A DNA stretch of 64,000 nucleotides from Sphingobacterium zeae. GTDB lineage: Bacteria; Bacteroidota; Bacteroidia; Sphingobacteriales; Sphingobacteriaceae. Location: assembly GCF_030818895.1 (NCBI RefSeq), contig NZ_JAUTBA010000001.1, positions 5,456,001 through 5,520,000 of the forward strand, in the 5' to 3' direction. This document shows, piece by piece, positions 27,165-37,639 of this stretch. Both the position numbers and the translations under genes were made by a program. How positions within the stretch are numbered: position 1 is the stretch's first letter; every line of letters starts with the position of its first letter. The notes below the pieces were generated by a model. That model was not told the DNA's origin. It saw only the letters and a program-made list of their open reading frames with translations, and ran no database searches.

Positions 27165-28679
27165 TTACTTCCAATAAGCATTTTGTTCGATTAACTTATT
27201 TTGAGCGAGAATTTCTCGAGCAATTGGCCAATAGATCCCATCGTTAGCGATTAATTGTGCTAACTGGGGATTGTCATGTTTTATCTTTTCCCGTCGAATC
27301 ATATCATACCAGCGCTGTCCTTCACCCATCAATTCCCGTTTTCGTTCTAAAAATATAGCGTCAACCAAATCTCCATTTGTCGTCTCACTATAAACTTTAA
27401 GCCCTCTGCGTTCCCTAATTTCATTAAGTAGTTCAATGGCGGTCGATTTTTCACCCAAGACAGCTAAAGCTTCGGCACGTAAAAGCGTAATATCTTCCAA
27501 ACGAGTCAGTACGGTCGCACTGGTAAATATGCGGAAGGTGGGATCCGAAGAACCTCCCATAATACATTTGATTTTGCTAAATATGGGATACTTGCCGTTG
27601 AAGTTTCGGAAATATACTTCTGTCGTAGGATTTCCCAGTGTATCGATACTAAACCGTTGGTCCTTCTTTTCGTTAAATGTTTTTAAAATCATTTCCTTTG
27701 GCATATAAATATCCGGTACGGTCTTATTGACAACAGGAGCAGCCAGCGTCAACTCTTCAATATGTCCCGTGAACGACGCCTCCACATGTGACCATATATA
27801 AGGAAATGAGAATAGCTGCTCGGAACGCTTCTCAAAGAAAAATCCATTGCCATCCGTTAAAAACGAAGTAGACAAGTAATAGGCTCCCCCTTTACTATAA
27901 TTGTCCATCACAAATTGTGAATAAGAAGCAGCATCCGCATAATTGGCTTGCCATGCAGCCAAATGTGCGAGGATAGCATATACCGAAAGTTTCCTGACCA
28001 ACGCACCATTCCATCTGGAAGATGCTTCATTGTAGTAGTTCCCAATTTGCTGTTCATCACCCGTACTATAGGAATAAGGTAATAATTGAGCGGCATCATA
28101 CATTTCTTTTTCGATCCAAGCGTACAGTTTTAATCGGTCCTCTTTGGGTTTATTCTCAAAATTTCCATCATGAGAATTCAGTATCAGGGGGACATCACCC
28201 CAAATACGGACCATATTGAAATAAGCGTAAGCACGTAGAAATCGAGCCTGAGCCATATCCACCACCAAATTATTCTCCGTGTAACGCATATCTTTTTCTC
28301 TTACTCCCGGAGCGCGCTCCATAAAAATATTAGCAGCATTAACTACAGCAAACCAACGTCTCCAATTCGACAGTGCGTTCAGCGATTCATAATTCGCTTT
28401 GAGATCATTCTTAATAATTGCCTTAAGATCTTGACGGGTGGGGCTATCAAAGTCCCCCGACCTCACCTCTCCATACAGCCAATAAGCATTATTATCGTCC
28501 AAAGCTGCTTTGGTTAAACCGTAAATCCCCATCAAACCTGCCCGCGTGTCTTCCAAAGCATTCCACATATTCTCTTCATTGACCGTTCGAGAAGAGTCTA
28601 TATCCAGCATTTTCTTACAACCCCCCAGAAGTAATGAGAAAAATAGTGAAACACTCCATATGAGATGATATCTTTTCAT
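27165..28679 (-). CDS. SusD/RagB-family nutrient-binding lipoprotein
   Basis: 504 residues from the ATG at 28679 (MKRYHLIWSVSLFFSLLLGGCKK, lipobox LGGC); an upstream in-frame ATG overlaps the SusC gene. It has SusD N-terminal helices (NEENMWNALEDTRAGLMGIYGLTKAAL; ARFLRAYAYFNMVRIWGDVPLIL) and the C-terminal domain (TLLRAEALAVLGEKSTAIELLNEIRERRGL; FLERKRELMGEGQRWYDMIRRE). It pairs with the SusC encoded immediately upstream and shares the usual organisation with the pair at 20183-24901. Confidence 0.95.
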   Translation of the reverse strand: MKRYHLIWSVSLFFSLLLGGCKKMLDIDSSRTVNEENMWNALEDTRAGLMGIYGLTKAALDDNNAYWLYGEVRSGDFDSPTRQDLKAIIKNDLKANYESLNALSNWRRWFAVVNAANIFMERAPGVREKDMRYTENNLVVDMAQARFLRAYAYFNMVRIWGDVPLILNSHDGNFENKPKEDRLKLYAWIEKEMYDAAQLLPYSYSTGDEQQIGNYYNEASSRWNGALVRKLSVYAILAHLAAWQANYADAASYSQFVMDNYSKGGAYYLSTSFLTDGNGFFFEKRSEQLFSFPYIWSHVEASFTGHIEELTLAAPVVNKTVPDIYMPKEMILKTFNEKKDQRFSIDTLGNPTTEVYFRNFNGKYPIFSKIKCIMGGSSDPTFRIFTSATVLTRLEDITLLRAEALAVLGEKSTAIELLNEIRERRGLKVYSETTNGDLVDAIFLERKRELMGEGQRWYDMIRREKIKHDNPQLAQLIANDGIYWPIAREILAQNKLIEQNAYWK

Positions 28680-28689
28680 TTCTTTTCGT

Positions 28690-31629
28690 TTAAAAGTCAA
28701 CTTTTATTCCTACCGTATAAATTCGTGGTATCCTCATTTTTGATCCAATATCGTAACCCGTATAATCCACGATCTCAGGATCTACACCACTGTAAGATGT
28801 AATTGTAGCAACATTATTAGCAGACACATAAGCATAAGCATTTTTGATAGCTTGATTCCGGCCTGATAAAAGAGATGTTAAGTTATAGCCCAGCGTGATC
28901 GCCCGTATTTTAAGAAAGGAGGCATTTTCTAGGAAAAGGTCTTGATCGGCCTGATAAGCAATAACCGTACTCCAAGGATTATACAAGGGATATTTGCCAT
29001 AATCCCCTCTTTTTTCCCAATAGGTGATCTCCTTGATTGCGTCTAGGCTTTTCGCACCTTCATTATTGATAAAATCAAAACGATTGGCCATTTCCTGATT
29101 GATGAGTTCCCGACCAAGATTATAATACATGTTCACCCCCAGGTCCCATTTGCCAAAGACAAAATTGTTGTACCAATTGCCAAAAACAGCAGGCAAGCGA
29201 TGGCCCTGCAGTTTCCGATCTTCATCGTTGATCATATTGTCACCATTTAGATCCTTCCATATCGGATCACCTGCATGCAATTGAATCGCATTATAAGTCA
29301 TTCCCTGAGGCACATCAGCATCAGTTTTGTAAATACCATCGTTGGAAAGCAGCCAATATTGGTCTAATGGTTTGCCAACCTCCAAAAGATTATTACCGAT
29401 AACCAGCCTATCGAGACCGTTCGGTAATGCCTTCAATTTATTCTGATTATGGGATACATTGAGCGCTGTGGACCACTTAAAATTATCGGATTGAATTGGA
29501 TTTAGTCCAACAGTCAATTCAGCACCGATATTCTGCACATTCATCCCAGCTGCATAGCTCGATTTATAGCCATACTCGCTATATGAAGGAATATTAATTA
29601 GCTGGTTCTTTGTCTGTTTCAAATAAACATCCAGTGAAACATAAAAATTTTTTTGTGTATTCGCATAGTCCAAACCCAAATTACCCTGGTCTATATAAGC
29701 CCATGGAATATGATAACCAACCCACCCCGATTCATACGGCCGTACCAACCCTGCAATCGCATTATAGCCAGCAATAAGCTGATTTCCCGTAAATCCCATT
29801 TGAGCGACATAATTAGGCCCTTGCGCAAAATCATCAAACACATTGTTTAGGCCGATACGTCCGACACTAAAACGGGCGGTAAGATCCTTCAGGTCAGTAT
29901 TGGTCGTAAAGTAGCTATTTTTAATATTCCAATTTACCGACAAGGACGGCGTAAAAATCCAGCGGGCATCCGGTTGCGCATTAGAGGATCCGTCAGAGCG
30001 AAGCAATAGCGATGTTTCGACCTTATCCTCATAATTGTAAGTTGCTTTTCCATAAAATGAGACCAGATTATGACGGATGCGATCTAAAAACTTAAAGATA
30101 AGCGCTTTCGGATACGCCGTCGCTTCGAGATAATTTGATTTCAGCGCATCGTCTTCCAACAGATTCACCTTAATAAAATCATTTACACCTTTATAAGCAT
30201 AAGCATAGTTGTAGCGATAAGTATCCCATTGCAAACTATTGCCAACCAATAGGTTTAACGTATGGCTTTCATTAATATTCCAGTCATAAAGAGCTTTATT
30301 GTCAAATACCGCCCGCTGATTATAACCATAGTAATTTGAGGCAAAATTATTGGATTCCATCAACTTACTGTGGTAGAATTGATCCCGATACCCCTCATTA
30401 TAATCGAGCATTCCTGTTGAAAGAAAATGAAAATTTCCAAAATCAAATTGCAGCTTTCCATACCCCTGCACAACGTTCGTCTTGTTATTATCAAAGCCTT
30501 TTTTATAATAGCTCAGATACTCGTTGTAGACCTCCTTATTAGGTGACAAAGGCGCAGACAAATCTGGGAAATAGGCCAACTGGGCAAATCTATCCCGCAG
30601 ATTCAGGTTGCGATTTCGATCAAGCCGAGTGATATTTGCCTGCATAGAGAACGTTAACCAAGTCATCGGCCGCATATTCAGGCCAAACAAAGCATAATAC
30701 TTATTCAATTTTACCTGGTCGGACACACCCTTATCCTGTGTTGAGCCCGCTGCAAATTGAAAATTTGCACGTGGCCCACCACCGGATAAATTTGCATTCA
30801 AATTGTATACTAAACCACTATTGTAGTAAGAATCGGTCCAATCGGATCTCCCAAAATAATTCATATTAAGCGAGTCACTCAAATACACTGGATAAGAATC
30901 TCCATCATCATACTGGCCATTGGAGGTATATAAATCATAAAATTGCTTTCTGAATTTGTTTTCGTATTCACCATTGATCGTTGTGACATGTGGACGCTCA
31001 GCCAATCCCGTATACATGTTGATCGCTATGCGGTTGCTTTTATCGGCTTTATACTCTTTCGTACAAACGACGATAGCTCCATTTGCAGCATTAGGACCAT
31101 ACATCGCCACCGCAGCGACATCTTTTAATACTTCAATAGACTTTACCATATCGATATTAATATTTGCAAATAGATTGGTCGCAGGCCCAATACGCTCGAG
31201 ATTATACGTTTGTACGGCGTAAGCAAAAGGGTGTTCTCCGACCAAAGGAATTCCATCTACAACAACCAATGGCTGATTTTGAAATACGTCAATATCGGAA
31301 AACAACGGCCTCGAGATGCCTCGAAAGTACATGGGCTGCTTGGTGCCCGATTCCCCGGAAGGTTCAGTTACATAAAGCCCCGTATTATTTCCTTTGAGAT
31401 ATTGCTGCAGGGAAGAATAAGGTAATAACGCCTGTTTTTTTATTTCTATTGGATTTACTTGGCTAGTCTTAATCTGAAATATTGAATCCAATTTTGAAGT
31501 TCCAATCTGAAGCTTAAGACTATCGGATGGTGATAACACCTTATCTTGACCAAAAGCAAAAGAATAACAGGCACAGGACCACCCTAAAAGAATAAGCCTA
31601 TCCAAATACCTCTTTTTAATCATGTACAT
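28690..31629 (-). CDS. SusC/RagA-family TonB-dependent receptor lacking the N-terminal regulatory-like domain
   Basis: 979 residues. After the signal (FAFGQ) there is no carboxypeptidase-like domain. About 55 unassigned residues lead to a plug with MYFRGISRPLFSD, LVVVDGIPLVGE, IEVLKDVAAVAMYGPNAANGAIVV, then a full barrel ending YTVGIKVDF. The missing extension makes it shorter than the second SusC of the operon. It is the first gene of the roughly 18-kb operon ending at 13522. Its leader (31630-31870) contains an operator-like site resembling those before two GH92 units. Confidence 0.95.
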   Translation of the reverse strand: MYMIKKRYLDRLILLGWSCACYSFAFGQDKVLSPSDSLKLQIGTSKLDSIFQIKTSQVNPIEIKKQALLPYSSLQQYLKGNNTGLYVTEPSGESGTKQPMYFRGISRPLFSDIDVFQNQPLVVVDGIPLVGEHPFAYAVQTYNLERIGPATNLFANINIDMVKSIEVLKDVAAVAMYGPNAANGAIVVCTKEYKADKSNRIAINMYTGLAERPHVTTINGEYENKFRKQFYDLYTSNGQYDDGDSYPVYLSDSLNMNYFGRSDWTDSYYNSGLVYNLNANLSGGGPRANFQFAAGSTQDKGVSDQVKLNKYYALFGLNMRPMTWLTFSMQANITRLDRNRNLNLRDRFAQLAYFPDLSAPLSPNKEVYNEYLSYYKKGFDNNKTNVVQGYGKLQFDFGNFHFLSTGMLDYNEGYRDQFYHSKLMESNNFASNYYGYNQRAVFDNKALYDWNINESHTLNLLVGNSLQWDTYRYNYAYAYKGVNDFIKVNLLEDDALKSNYLEATAYPKALIFKFLDRIRHNLVSFYGKATYNYEDKVETSLLLRSDGSSNAQPDARWIFTPSLSVNWNIKNSYFTTNTDLKDLTARFSVGRIGLNNVFDDFAQGPNYVAQMGFTGNQLIAGYNAIAGLVRPYESGWVGYHIPWAYIDQGNLGLDYANTQKNFYVSLDVYLKQTKNQLINIPSYSEYGYKSSYAAGMNVQNIGAELTVGLNPIQSDNFKWSTALNVSHNQNKLKALPNGLDRLVIGNNLLEVGKPLDQYWLLSNDGIYKTDADVPQGMTYNAIQLHAGDPIWKDLNGDNMINDEDRKLQGHRLPAVFGNWYNNFVFGKWDLGVNMYYNLGRELINQEMANRFDFINNEGAKSLDAIKEITYWEKRGDYGKYPLYNPWSTVIAYQADQDLFLENASFLKIRAITLGYNLTSLLSGRNQAIKNAYAYVSANNVATITSYSGVDPEIVDYTGYDIGSKMRIPRIYTVGIKVDF

Positions 31630-31812
31630 ATAAATGATATATAATTAGGTTATTTTTACTTTTCTACTATTACTGGTTAAAATCGCCTAAAAAACAAGGC
31701 GAAATTTACTGATTTTTCGAGATAGGAAAATTGGTCAATTCCTCTCAAAAATTTATATTATGCGGTATCAAATAGAATTAGTATCATAATTTAAGGTTTT
31801 AAGTATAAAATA

Positions 31813-31826
31813 TAAAAACGTTTTAG
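31813..31826. promoter_or_regulatory. LacI-type operator-like palindrome upstream of the SusC operon
   Basis: TAAAAACGTTTTAG matches the operator core CTAAAACGTATTAG found before two GH92 units at 11 of 14 positions and is centred on the same CG. It lies about 185 bases upstream of the SusC ATG, so the transcript would have a long leader. A related half site follows 36 bases away. Binding by the LacI protein encoded at 37761 is inference. Confidence 0.45.
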
Positions 31827-32169
31827 CATAACACAACATAATGGAATGTTAAAACGGATCGGTTTGCTTAATTGGTCTACACTTATCTCACTTGGTTATA
31901 ATGAAGATATATAGAAAAATGAGAAAAAAAAACTTTATGCGTTATTTTTTCTGTTTGCTAAACTGGTTTAGTAATTAACATTAAGCAATTTATAGCTCAA
32001 AAACTGGTTTTTTACATTAATAAAATATGATTTTGCTAAAATGACAGATACAATTAATTTTTTTTCAAATTGTAACGTCATTCCGCAAATGAATCAAAAA
32101 ACGAATGGACAGTTTCGTACTTAAATGGCTAGTAAGTGGATAGCACTATCCTTTCAGACCGCAGGGAAA

Positions 32170-32196
32170 ATAAAAAACCCCTCGTAAAGGAGGGGT
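32170..32196 (-). terminator. Rho-independent terminator after the three-gene GH92 operon
   Basis: ACCCCTC (32177-32183) pairs with GAGGGGT (32190-32196) around a six-base loop. On the minus strand the stem is followed by TTTTTATTTT. It lies about 30 bases past the stop at 32225. Confidence 0.85.
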
Positions 32197-32224
32197 GTGC
32201 ATTATAGAATTTTATCTTTTACTC

Positions 32225-34523
32225 TTATCTATTCGGTTTACTACTCATCTCGTAGACTAATTCACCGCCATCTATAATGCTACTATAAGGTAGTCGCAGA
32301 TCAGCTAATCTTCGCCCATTTAAAGAAACGGATTTAACGTAAATATTCCTTTCAGACTGATTATGGGCAACTATAGAAAGACTACGTCCATTTTCAAAAT
32401 TAACCTTCGCCGATTTTACAAGAGGACTGCCAATCCAATAACTATCTTCCCCAGGCGCCACCGGATAAAAACCTAGTGCAGTAAATAGATACCAGGCCGA
32501 CATCTGTCCACAGTCGTCATTACCACCTAATCCCGCATGACCATTATGGTACTGATTTCGGATGATTTGTCTGACACGTGCTTGAGTTTTCCAAGGATTC
32601 TTGGTGATGTTGTATAAATAAGCCACATGGTGGGGAAGGCTCATTTCCGTGCACGTAATTTCCGATAATACCATCTCGCGTAATATCCTCTGTATGCTCA
32701 AAATACTTATCCGGTAATTCCATTGTAAAAAGAGAATCCAAATAAGTCTCTAAGCGCTGTTTACCTCCCATGACTGTCATCATTTCGGTAGGCTGATGCG
32801 GTACATACAGGCTGTAATTCCATGAATTACCTTCAATAAATCCCTGTCCATGTGTATCCAGCACATCAAATTTCTCCTGAAATTTACCCGCTGAATCCTT
32901 GGGCCGCATAAATCCAATAGCGGGATCATAAAGTGATTTCCAGCTTTCAGCTCTTTTGGAAAAAGTCGTGTATATATCTTCCTTTCCTAATTTTTTTGCC
33001 AATTGCGCGATACACCAATCGTCATACGCATATTCCAATGTATTAGAAACAGATGTACCCGACACATCAGCAGGAACATATCCCTTGTCAATATAAGCAC
33101 CGATCCCCTCATATTGACGCGTATTTGCTGTTTGAACGCACGCCGCTAACGCCGCTTCCGCATCACCTTTATAGACGCCCTTAAGTATGGCATCAACAAT
33201 AACAGACACCGAATGATAGCCGCTCATGCACCAGTTGTCATTCGCATAATGCGACCAGATGGGCAACATCTTCAATACACTCTGGTCATAATGAGCCAGC
33301 ATGGATGCTACAATATCTGCATTGCGAGACGGGTTTATTAGATTCAACAGGGGATGAAAGGCCCTAAATGTATCCCATAAAGAAAATGAGGTATAATTCG
33401 TAAATCCTTTGGCGCGATGCACCTCCTGATCCAACCCTTTATATTCACCATTAGTATCCATATAGACTGTCGGCATTAAGCTTGCATGATACATGGCTGT
33501 ATAAAAATTGACTAGGTCTTCCTTGTTCAACATTTCAGCTTCTATCTTATGCAACTGCTTTTCCCAAGCTTCTTGACCTTTCTTCACGTAACCATCAAAA
33601 TTCCAGTCGGGAGCCTCCTCCTCCATATTAGCCAATGCATTCTTCATACTTACTGGACTTAAAGCTACTTTCAGCAAGATGGACTCTTGTGCTTTTGTAT
33701 CAAAATCCAAGTGTAGCTTAATATTGTGCGCTGCAAGGTCAGGGAAATTGTTTTGTTGGTCAAACTTACGCCAGAAACCATTATAGACAGGTTTGCCATC
33801 TTCATACTTGGCACCATAATTCTTAAAAGCTTTTGATGTCTTTATGGCAAAGTACACTGTACGGGTTCTGGACCAACCGTTTGTCTGACGGTATCCAACT
33901 AACGTAGAATCGTTCAGTACTTTAACAACAGTCCAAACATTTTTACCTTCGTAATTATAGATCCCCGCAGTTAAATCAACAATTAGATGTGACGCATCGG
34001 ACTGGTTGAAAGTATACCGATGTATGCCCACTCGCGTGGTCGTCGTCAACTCTGCTTTAATCTGATGTTTATCCAGTAAAACACGGTAATAATTGGCTTC
34101 GGCCAATTCGTTCGCATGGCTATATGGTGATCGATAACCATCTTGCGGACGATCAGCTGTACCTGGATTTAACTGAACTTTACCTTGGGTAGGCATAACC
34201 TGTATATCGCCAAGATCGGAGTGACCGGTACCACTAAAATGCGTATGACTGAATCCCACAATCGTAGGATCATCATACTGATAGCCGGCACAATATTTAT
34301 AAACATCACCATTATAGCGACCATTCACAGCATAAGATAGCGTATCCGTATCCGGGCTTAACTGTACAGCACCAAAAGGAACTGTAGCGCCCGGAAACGT
34401 ATGGCCCATCCGCGCCGTACCAATAAGCGGTTTAACGTACTGGACTAACTTAGTTTCCTGGGCCTTTAATACAAATGGAATACTAAGTAATCCCCAAAAA
34501 GCCAAACGTTTTATATTCATCAC
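32225..34523 (-). pseudogene. GH92 alpha-mannosidase with canonical Glu acid, frameshifted in the catalytic motif
   Basis: Two overlapping frames together encode one GH92 enzyme of about 765 residues. The first (34523 down to 32544) carries the signal, the beta-sandwich (VQYVKPLIGTARMGHTFPGATVPFGAVQLSPDTD) and most of the (alpha/alpha)6 barrel up to HGNEPS. The second continues HHVAYLYNITKNPWKTQ and GGNDDCGQMSAWYLFTALGFYP to the stop at 32225. They join if one base is removed from the G4 run at 32632-32635, just after the catalytic Glu628 codon (32640-32642). HGNEP is the normal acid motif, so the intact form should be an ordinary alpha-mannosidase, by analogy with BT3990 acting on alpha-1,2 links. 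As written it would be truncated before the base residues. Sequencing error or a real lesion are both possible. Confidence 0.85.
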
Positions 34524-34530
34524 TTATGAA

Positions 34531-35250
34531 TTATATTTTAGGATTTTTACTGTAATCCGTCCAAAGCTCATCGATCGTCTTTCCAGTTTGTGCTTTCCAG
34601 AATGAATCGTTATAGCTTTTGCTACGCATTGCCGCATCCAATTTTTTAACAAAGTCTTTTTTTACATGCGTATTGATCCAATAGAGAAATCTAGCAGTAA
34701 CACGATAAGAATCGGTGTATTTCTGCTTTTCGTTATAATCTGGCAGCTTCCAGTTTGCCCCTGCATTATCTAGGCCATCATCAAATCGAACAAAATCGGC
34801 TATCCCCTCCGTAATCCACCACGGGCCCGCCCCATCGGGGTATGCTTGGACAATATGCATGACCTCATGGGTAACCACGTCAATATCCCCTGGATTTTTA
34901 GCAAACCAGGCTGGACTATAACGAACAATCCCACCCGCGGTCGCTGCTACACCTTTATAGTCCGGATCAATAACAAAAGAGACCTTTTTTATAGTCTTTT
35001 TATTATACTTCTTCGCTAGTTTGGGGTAGTTTTCAAAATAAGCCGAAATGAGTCGATCTTTTAACGATGGACTAAAACCTTTGTCCTTATTAATCCAAAT
35101 CAATGTAAAGCCACCTTTGCTGATACTATCCACATCCACCGCAACCTTACGGTCATTTTCAGTATGCTTCCAGTTGTCCTGCGCGAAAATCCCACTTGAA
35201 TACAACAATCCAAATAGGATAGCAGCGACTTTTAAGTTTTTTAAGTTCAT
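34531..35250 (-). CDS. Secreted basic-secretory-protein (BSP) family putative metallopeptidase
   Basis: 239 residues with a Sec signal ending IFAQ. It belongs to the plant-like basic secretory protein family. A zinc-peptidase motif HEVMH lies at 128-132, with Glu148 downstream in GPWWITEGIADFVRF, a gluzincin-like arrangement. Residues 30-110 form the characteristic N-terminal half. It lies between two GH92 genes with gaps of 7 and 13 bases, so it is surely co-transcribed. A role in trimming the protein part of mannosylated glycoproteins is inference; peptidase activity in this family is only partly established. Confidence 0.85.
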   Translation of the reverse strand: MNLKNLKVAAILFGLLYSSGIFAQDNWKHTENDRKVAVDVDSISKGGFTLIWINKDKGFSPSLKDRLISAYFENYPKLAKKYNKKTIKKVSFVIDPDYKGVAATAGGIVRYSPAWFAKNPGDIDVVTHEVMHIVQAYPDGAGPWWITEGIADFVRFDDGLDNAGANWKLPDYNEKQKYTDSYRVTARFLYWINTHVKKDFVKKLDAAMRSKSYNDSFWKAQTGKTIDELWTDYSKNPKI

Positions 35251-35263
35251 AATAGCACAGTGA

Positions 35264-37613
35264 TTATTTCTTTTTGTTGGTTTTCACCTTATTATTTAAT
35301 TGCAAATCTGTGGTCATTGAATATGGCGCAGCATTTTTGGACGCTCCCCTCGTATAGTTAGGTTTTGCCGCCATATCAAAATGTAGTGTCCCACCTTCAT
35401 GCAAAGCTTTGTGACTTAACCAGTTTTTCCCATACTCCTTACCGTTCATCTGTAGTGCATTTACATATACATTTTCACTCGAGTTTTTAGGAGCATTAAT
35501 GGTCAATGTCTTACCATTTTCAAACGCTAAAGTCGCCTTTTTAAATAATGGCGCTCCGAGCACATATTCATCGGTCGCTGGACAAACCGGATAAAATCCT
35601 AAAGCTGAAAAAACATACCATGCTGAGGTTTGACCATTATCTTCATCACCACAATAGCCATCAGGCGTTGGTTTGTACATTCTGTCCATCACCTGACGCA
35701 CCCAATATTGCGTTTTCCAAGGTTGACCAGCATAATTGTAAAGATACGGCATATGTTGAATTGGCTGATTACCATGCGCGTACTGCCCCATATTGGCCAC
35801 TTGCATTTCGCGAATTTCATGGATAATACCCCCATAATAGCTATCATCAAAATCTGGAGACTGAACAAATACCGAATCCAACATGCTCACAAATGTTTTT
35901 TCTCCACCCATTAAGTCAATCAGTCCCTGAACATCATGGAACACACTCCACGAATAATGCCAGCTGTTTCCTTCTGTAAACGCATCCCCCCATTTCAATG
36001 GATTAAAAGGAGTCTGGAATTTTCCATCTTTATTTTTTCCACGCATAAGATTGGTCGATGGATCGAACAGGTTCCTGTAGTTCTGTGCACGCTTCGCATA
36101 GAGATCAATTTCAGCTTTCGGACGGTTCAACGCTTTTGCTAATTGATAAATTGTAAAATCGTCGTAGGCATATTCCAAGGTACGTGCCGCATTTTCATTG
36201 ATTTTAACGTCATAGGGCACATAACCCAAGCTATTATAGTAATCAACACCCTTTCTACCAACGGCACTCATTGGTCCCTCGTTATTGGCTCCATGCTGCA
36301 ACGCTTCGTATAACGTATTGATGTCATAACCACGTAATCCCTTCATGTAAGCATCTGACACTACCGAAGCAGAGTTATTTCCTACCATGATATCAGCATA
36401 TCCTGGACTGCTCCACTCAGGAAGGAAACCTCCCTCCAAGTAAGCATTTAGCAGGCCTTCCTGCATTTCCTTATTGATAGAAGGATACATCAAGTTTAAG
36501 AACGGATACAATGCTCTAAAGGTATCCCAAAATCCAGTTCCTCCAAACAAATAGCCCGGAAGTGTTTTTCCATTATACGGACTGTAGTGTACAGCTTTAC
36601 CCTGCGCATTAATTTCATACAGTTTGTTCGGAAAAAAATAATGTCCGATACATCGTCGAATAAAATGTACGCAATTGATCAATATCATCGCCTTCAACTT
36701 TAATTTTCCCTAACGTGGAATTCCAGATCTGACGTCCATCTTCTTTAACTTGATCAAACGACTTGTCCCCCAACTCATTTAAGTTTAATAAAGCTTGTTC
36801 GGCACTGATAAAGGACGAGGCAACTTTCACCTGAACGGGTTTCGTTTTATCCTTTACCTTAAATCCAACAATAGCGCCAGTGTGGTCACCTTTGATCTGG
36901 AGCTGGCCATCCTTTTTCTCTTTCCCTTCCCAAGTAGCAACATTTGCAAACGGTTGATCGAAAACCAAAACAAAATAATTCTTGAAATTCGCGGGCAGTG
37001 GACCACGGGCGTATTTTGATGAATAGCCAACGATCATATTTTTTTCGGGGATAATCTGAACTTCAGACCCCTTTTCATACGCGTCCAACACGATGTAAGC
37101 GTCGTCTGTCTTATTAAACGAAATCCTAAACATAGCTGCTCGTTCTGTTGGCGTCATTTCCGCAGTGACATCGTGATCTGCCAGATAGACCGAATAATAA
37201 TAAGGTTTTACGATCTCAGCTTTATGTGAAAACCAGCTCGCGCGCTCATCTTGATCAAAGACAGGCTTTCCCGTCACTGGCATAATAGAAAAGACGCCAT
37301 AATCATTCATCCAGGGCGATGGTTGGTGGGTTTGTTTCAAACCGCGGATCTTATCAGCGGTATATTGATACTGCCATCCATCACCATTTTTCCCCGTTTG
37401 CGGAGTCCACATATTCATTCCCCAAGGCCGCGCGATTGAGGGATAGGTATTTCCATTGGACAACTCAAATTTGGATTCGGTACCCATTAATGGATTAACA
37501 AGATCGACAGCATCCATTTGCTGTCCTCTAAATTTCTGAGCCAAAACCGGTTTTGCGCAAAACAAACCAAAAGACAATAATGAACCCAGAAAAAGGCTTA
37601 AAGATTTATTCAT
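35264..37613 (-). pseudogene. GH92 family enzyme with Gln in place of the catalytic acid, frameshifted
   Basis: One GH92 enzyme of about 780 residues is split over two frames. The first part starts at 37613 (signal, VDLVNPLMGTESKFELSNGNTYPSIARPWGMNMWTP) and stops at 36615. The second continues FPNKLYEINAQGKAVHYSPYNGK to the stop at 35264. Removing one base from the A7 run at 36633-36639 restores a frame that aligns without gaps to the paralogue encoded at 10968-13262. The acid motif is HGNQPIQH (Gln codon 35765-35767), as in that paralogue, and GDEDNGQTSAWYVFSALGFYP is intact. It is first in the operon with the BSP peptidase and the Glu-type GH92. An 18-bp LacI-type operator lies 27 bases upstream. 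An assembly error is as likely as a true lesion. Confidence 0.85.
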
Positions 37614-37639
37614 TATTTAGGATATATAAATTATTTCTA

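Larger units (their letters stand above)
31630..32224. other. 595-bp intergenic regulatory region of the mannoside locus
   Basis: This gap separates the GH92 gene ending at 32225 from the SusC gene starting at 31629. It holds a terminator (32170-32196) and an operator-like palindrome at 31813-31826. A further half-site, TAAAACGGAT, starts near 31850. A small hairpin, GCCT..AGGC, lies around 31685-31700 in the SusC leader. The rest is A/T-rich (31870-32150) and shows no open reading frame I can support. Confidence 0.6.

Noticed and set aside
32225..32701. A separate 158-residue protein at the end of the GH92 region
   Set aside because: Its N-terminal 20 or so residues are out-of-frame translation; the rest continues the GH92 domain exactly after the G4 run, so it is part of the frameshifted gene.
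36633..36639. Programmed ribosomal frameshifting at the A7/T7 tract of the GH92 gene
   Set aside because: In the message the tract is T7 without a clear slippery X-XXY-YYZ plus pseudoknot, and two other genes show the same kind of lesion, so an assembly error or simple indel is more economical.
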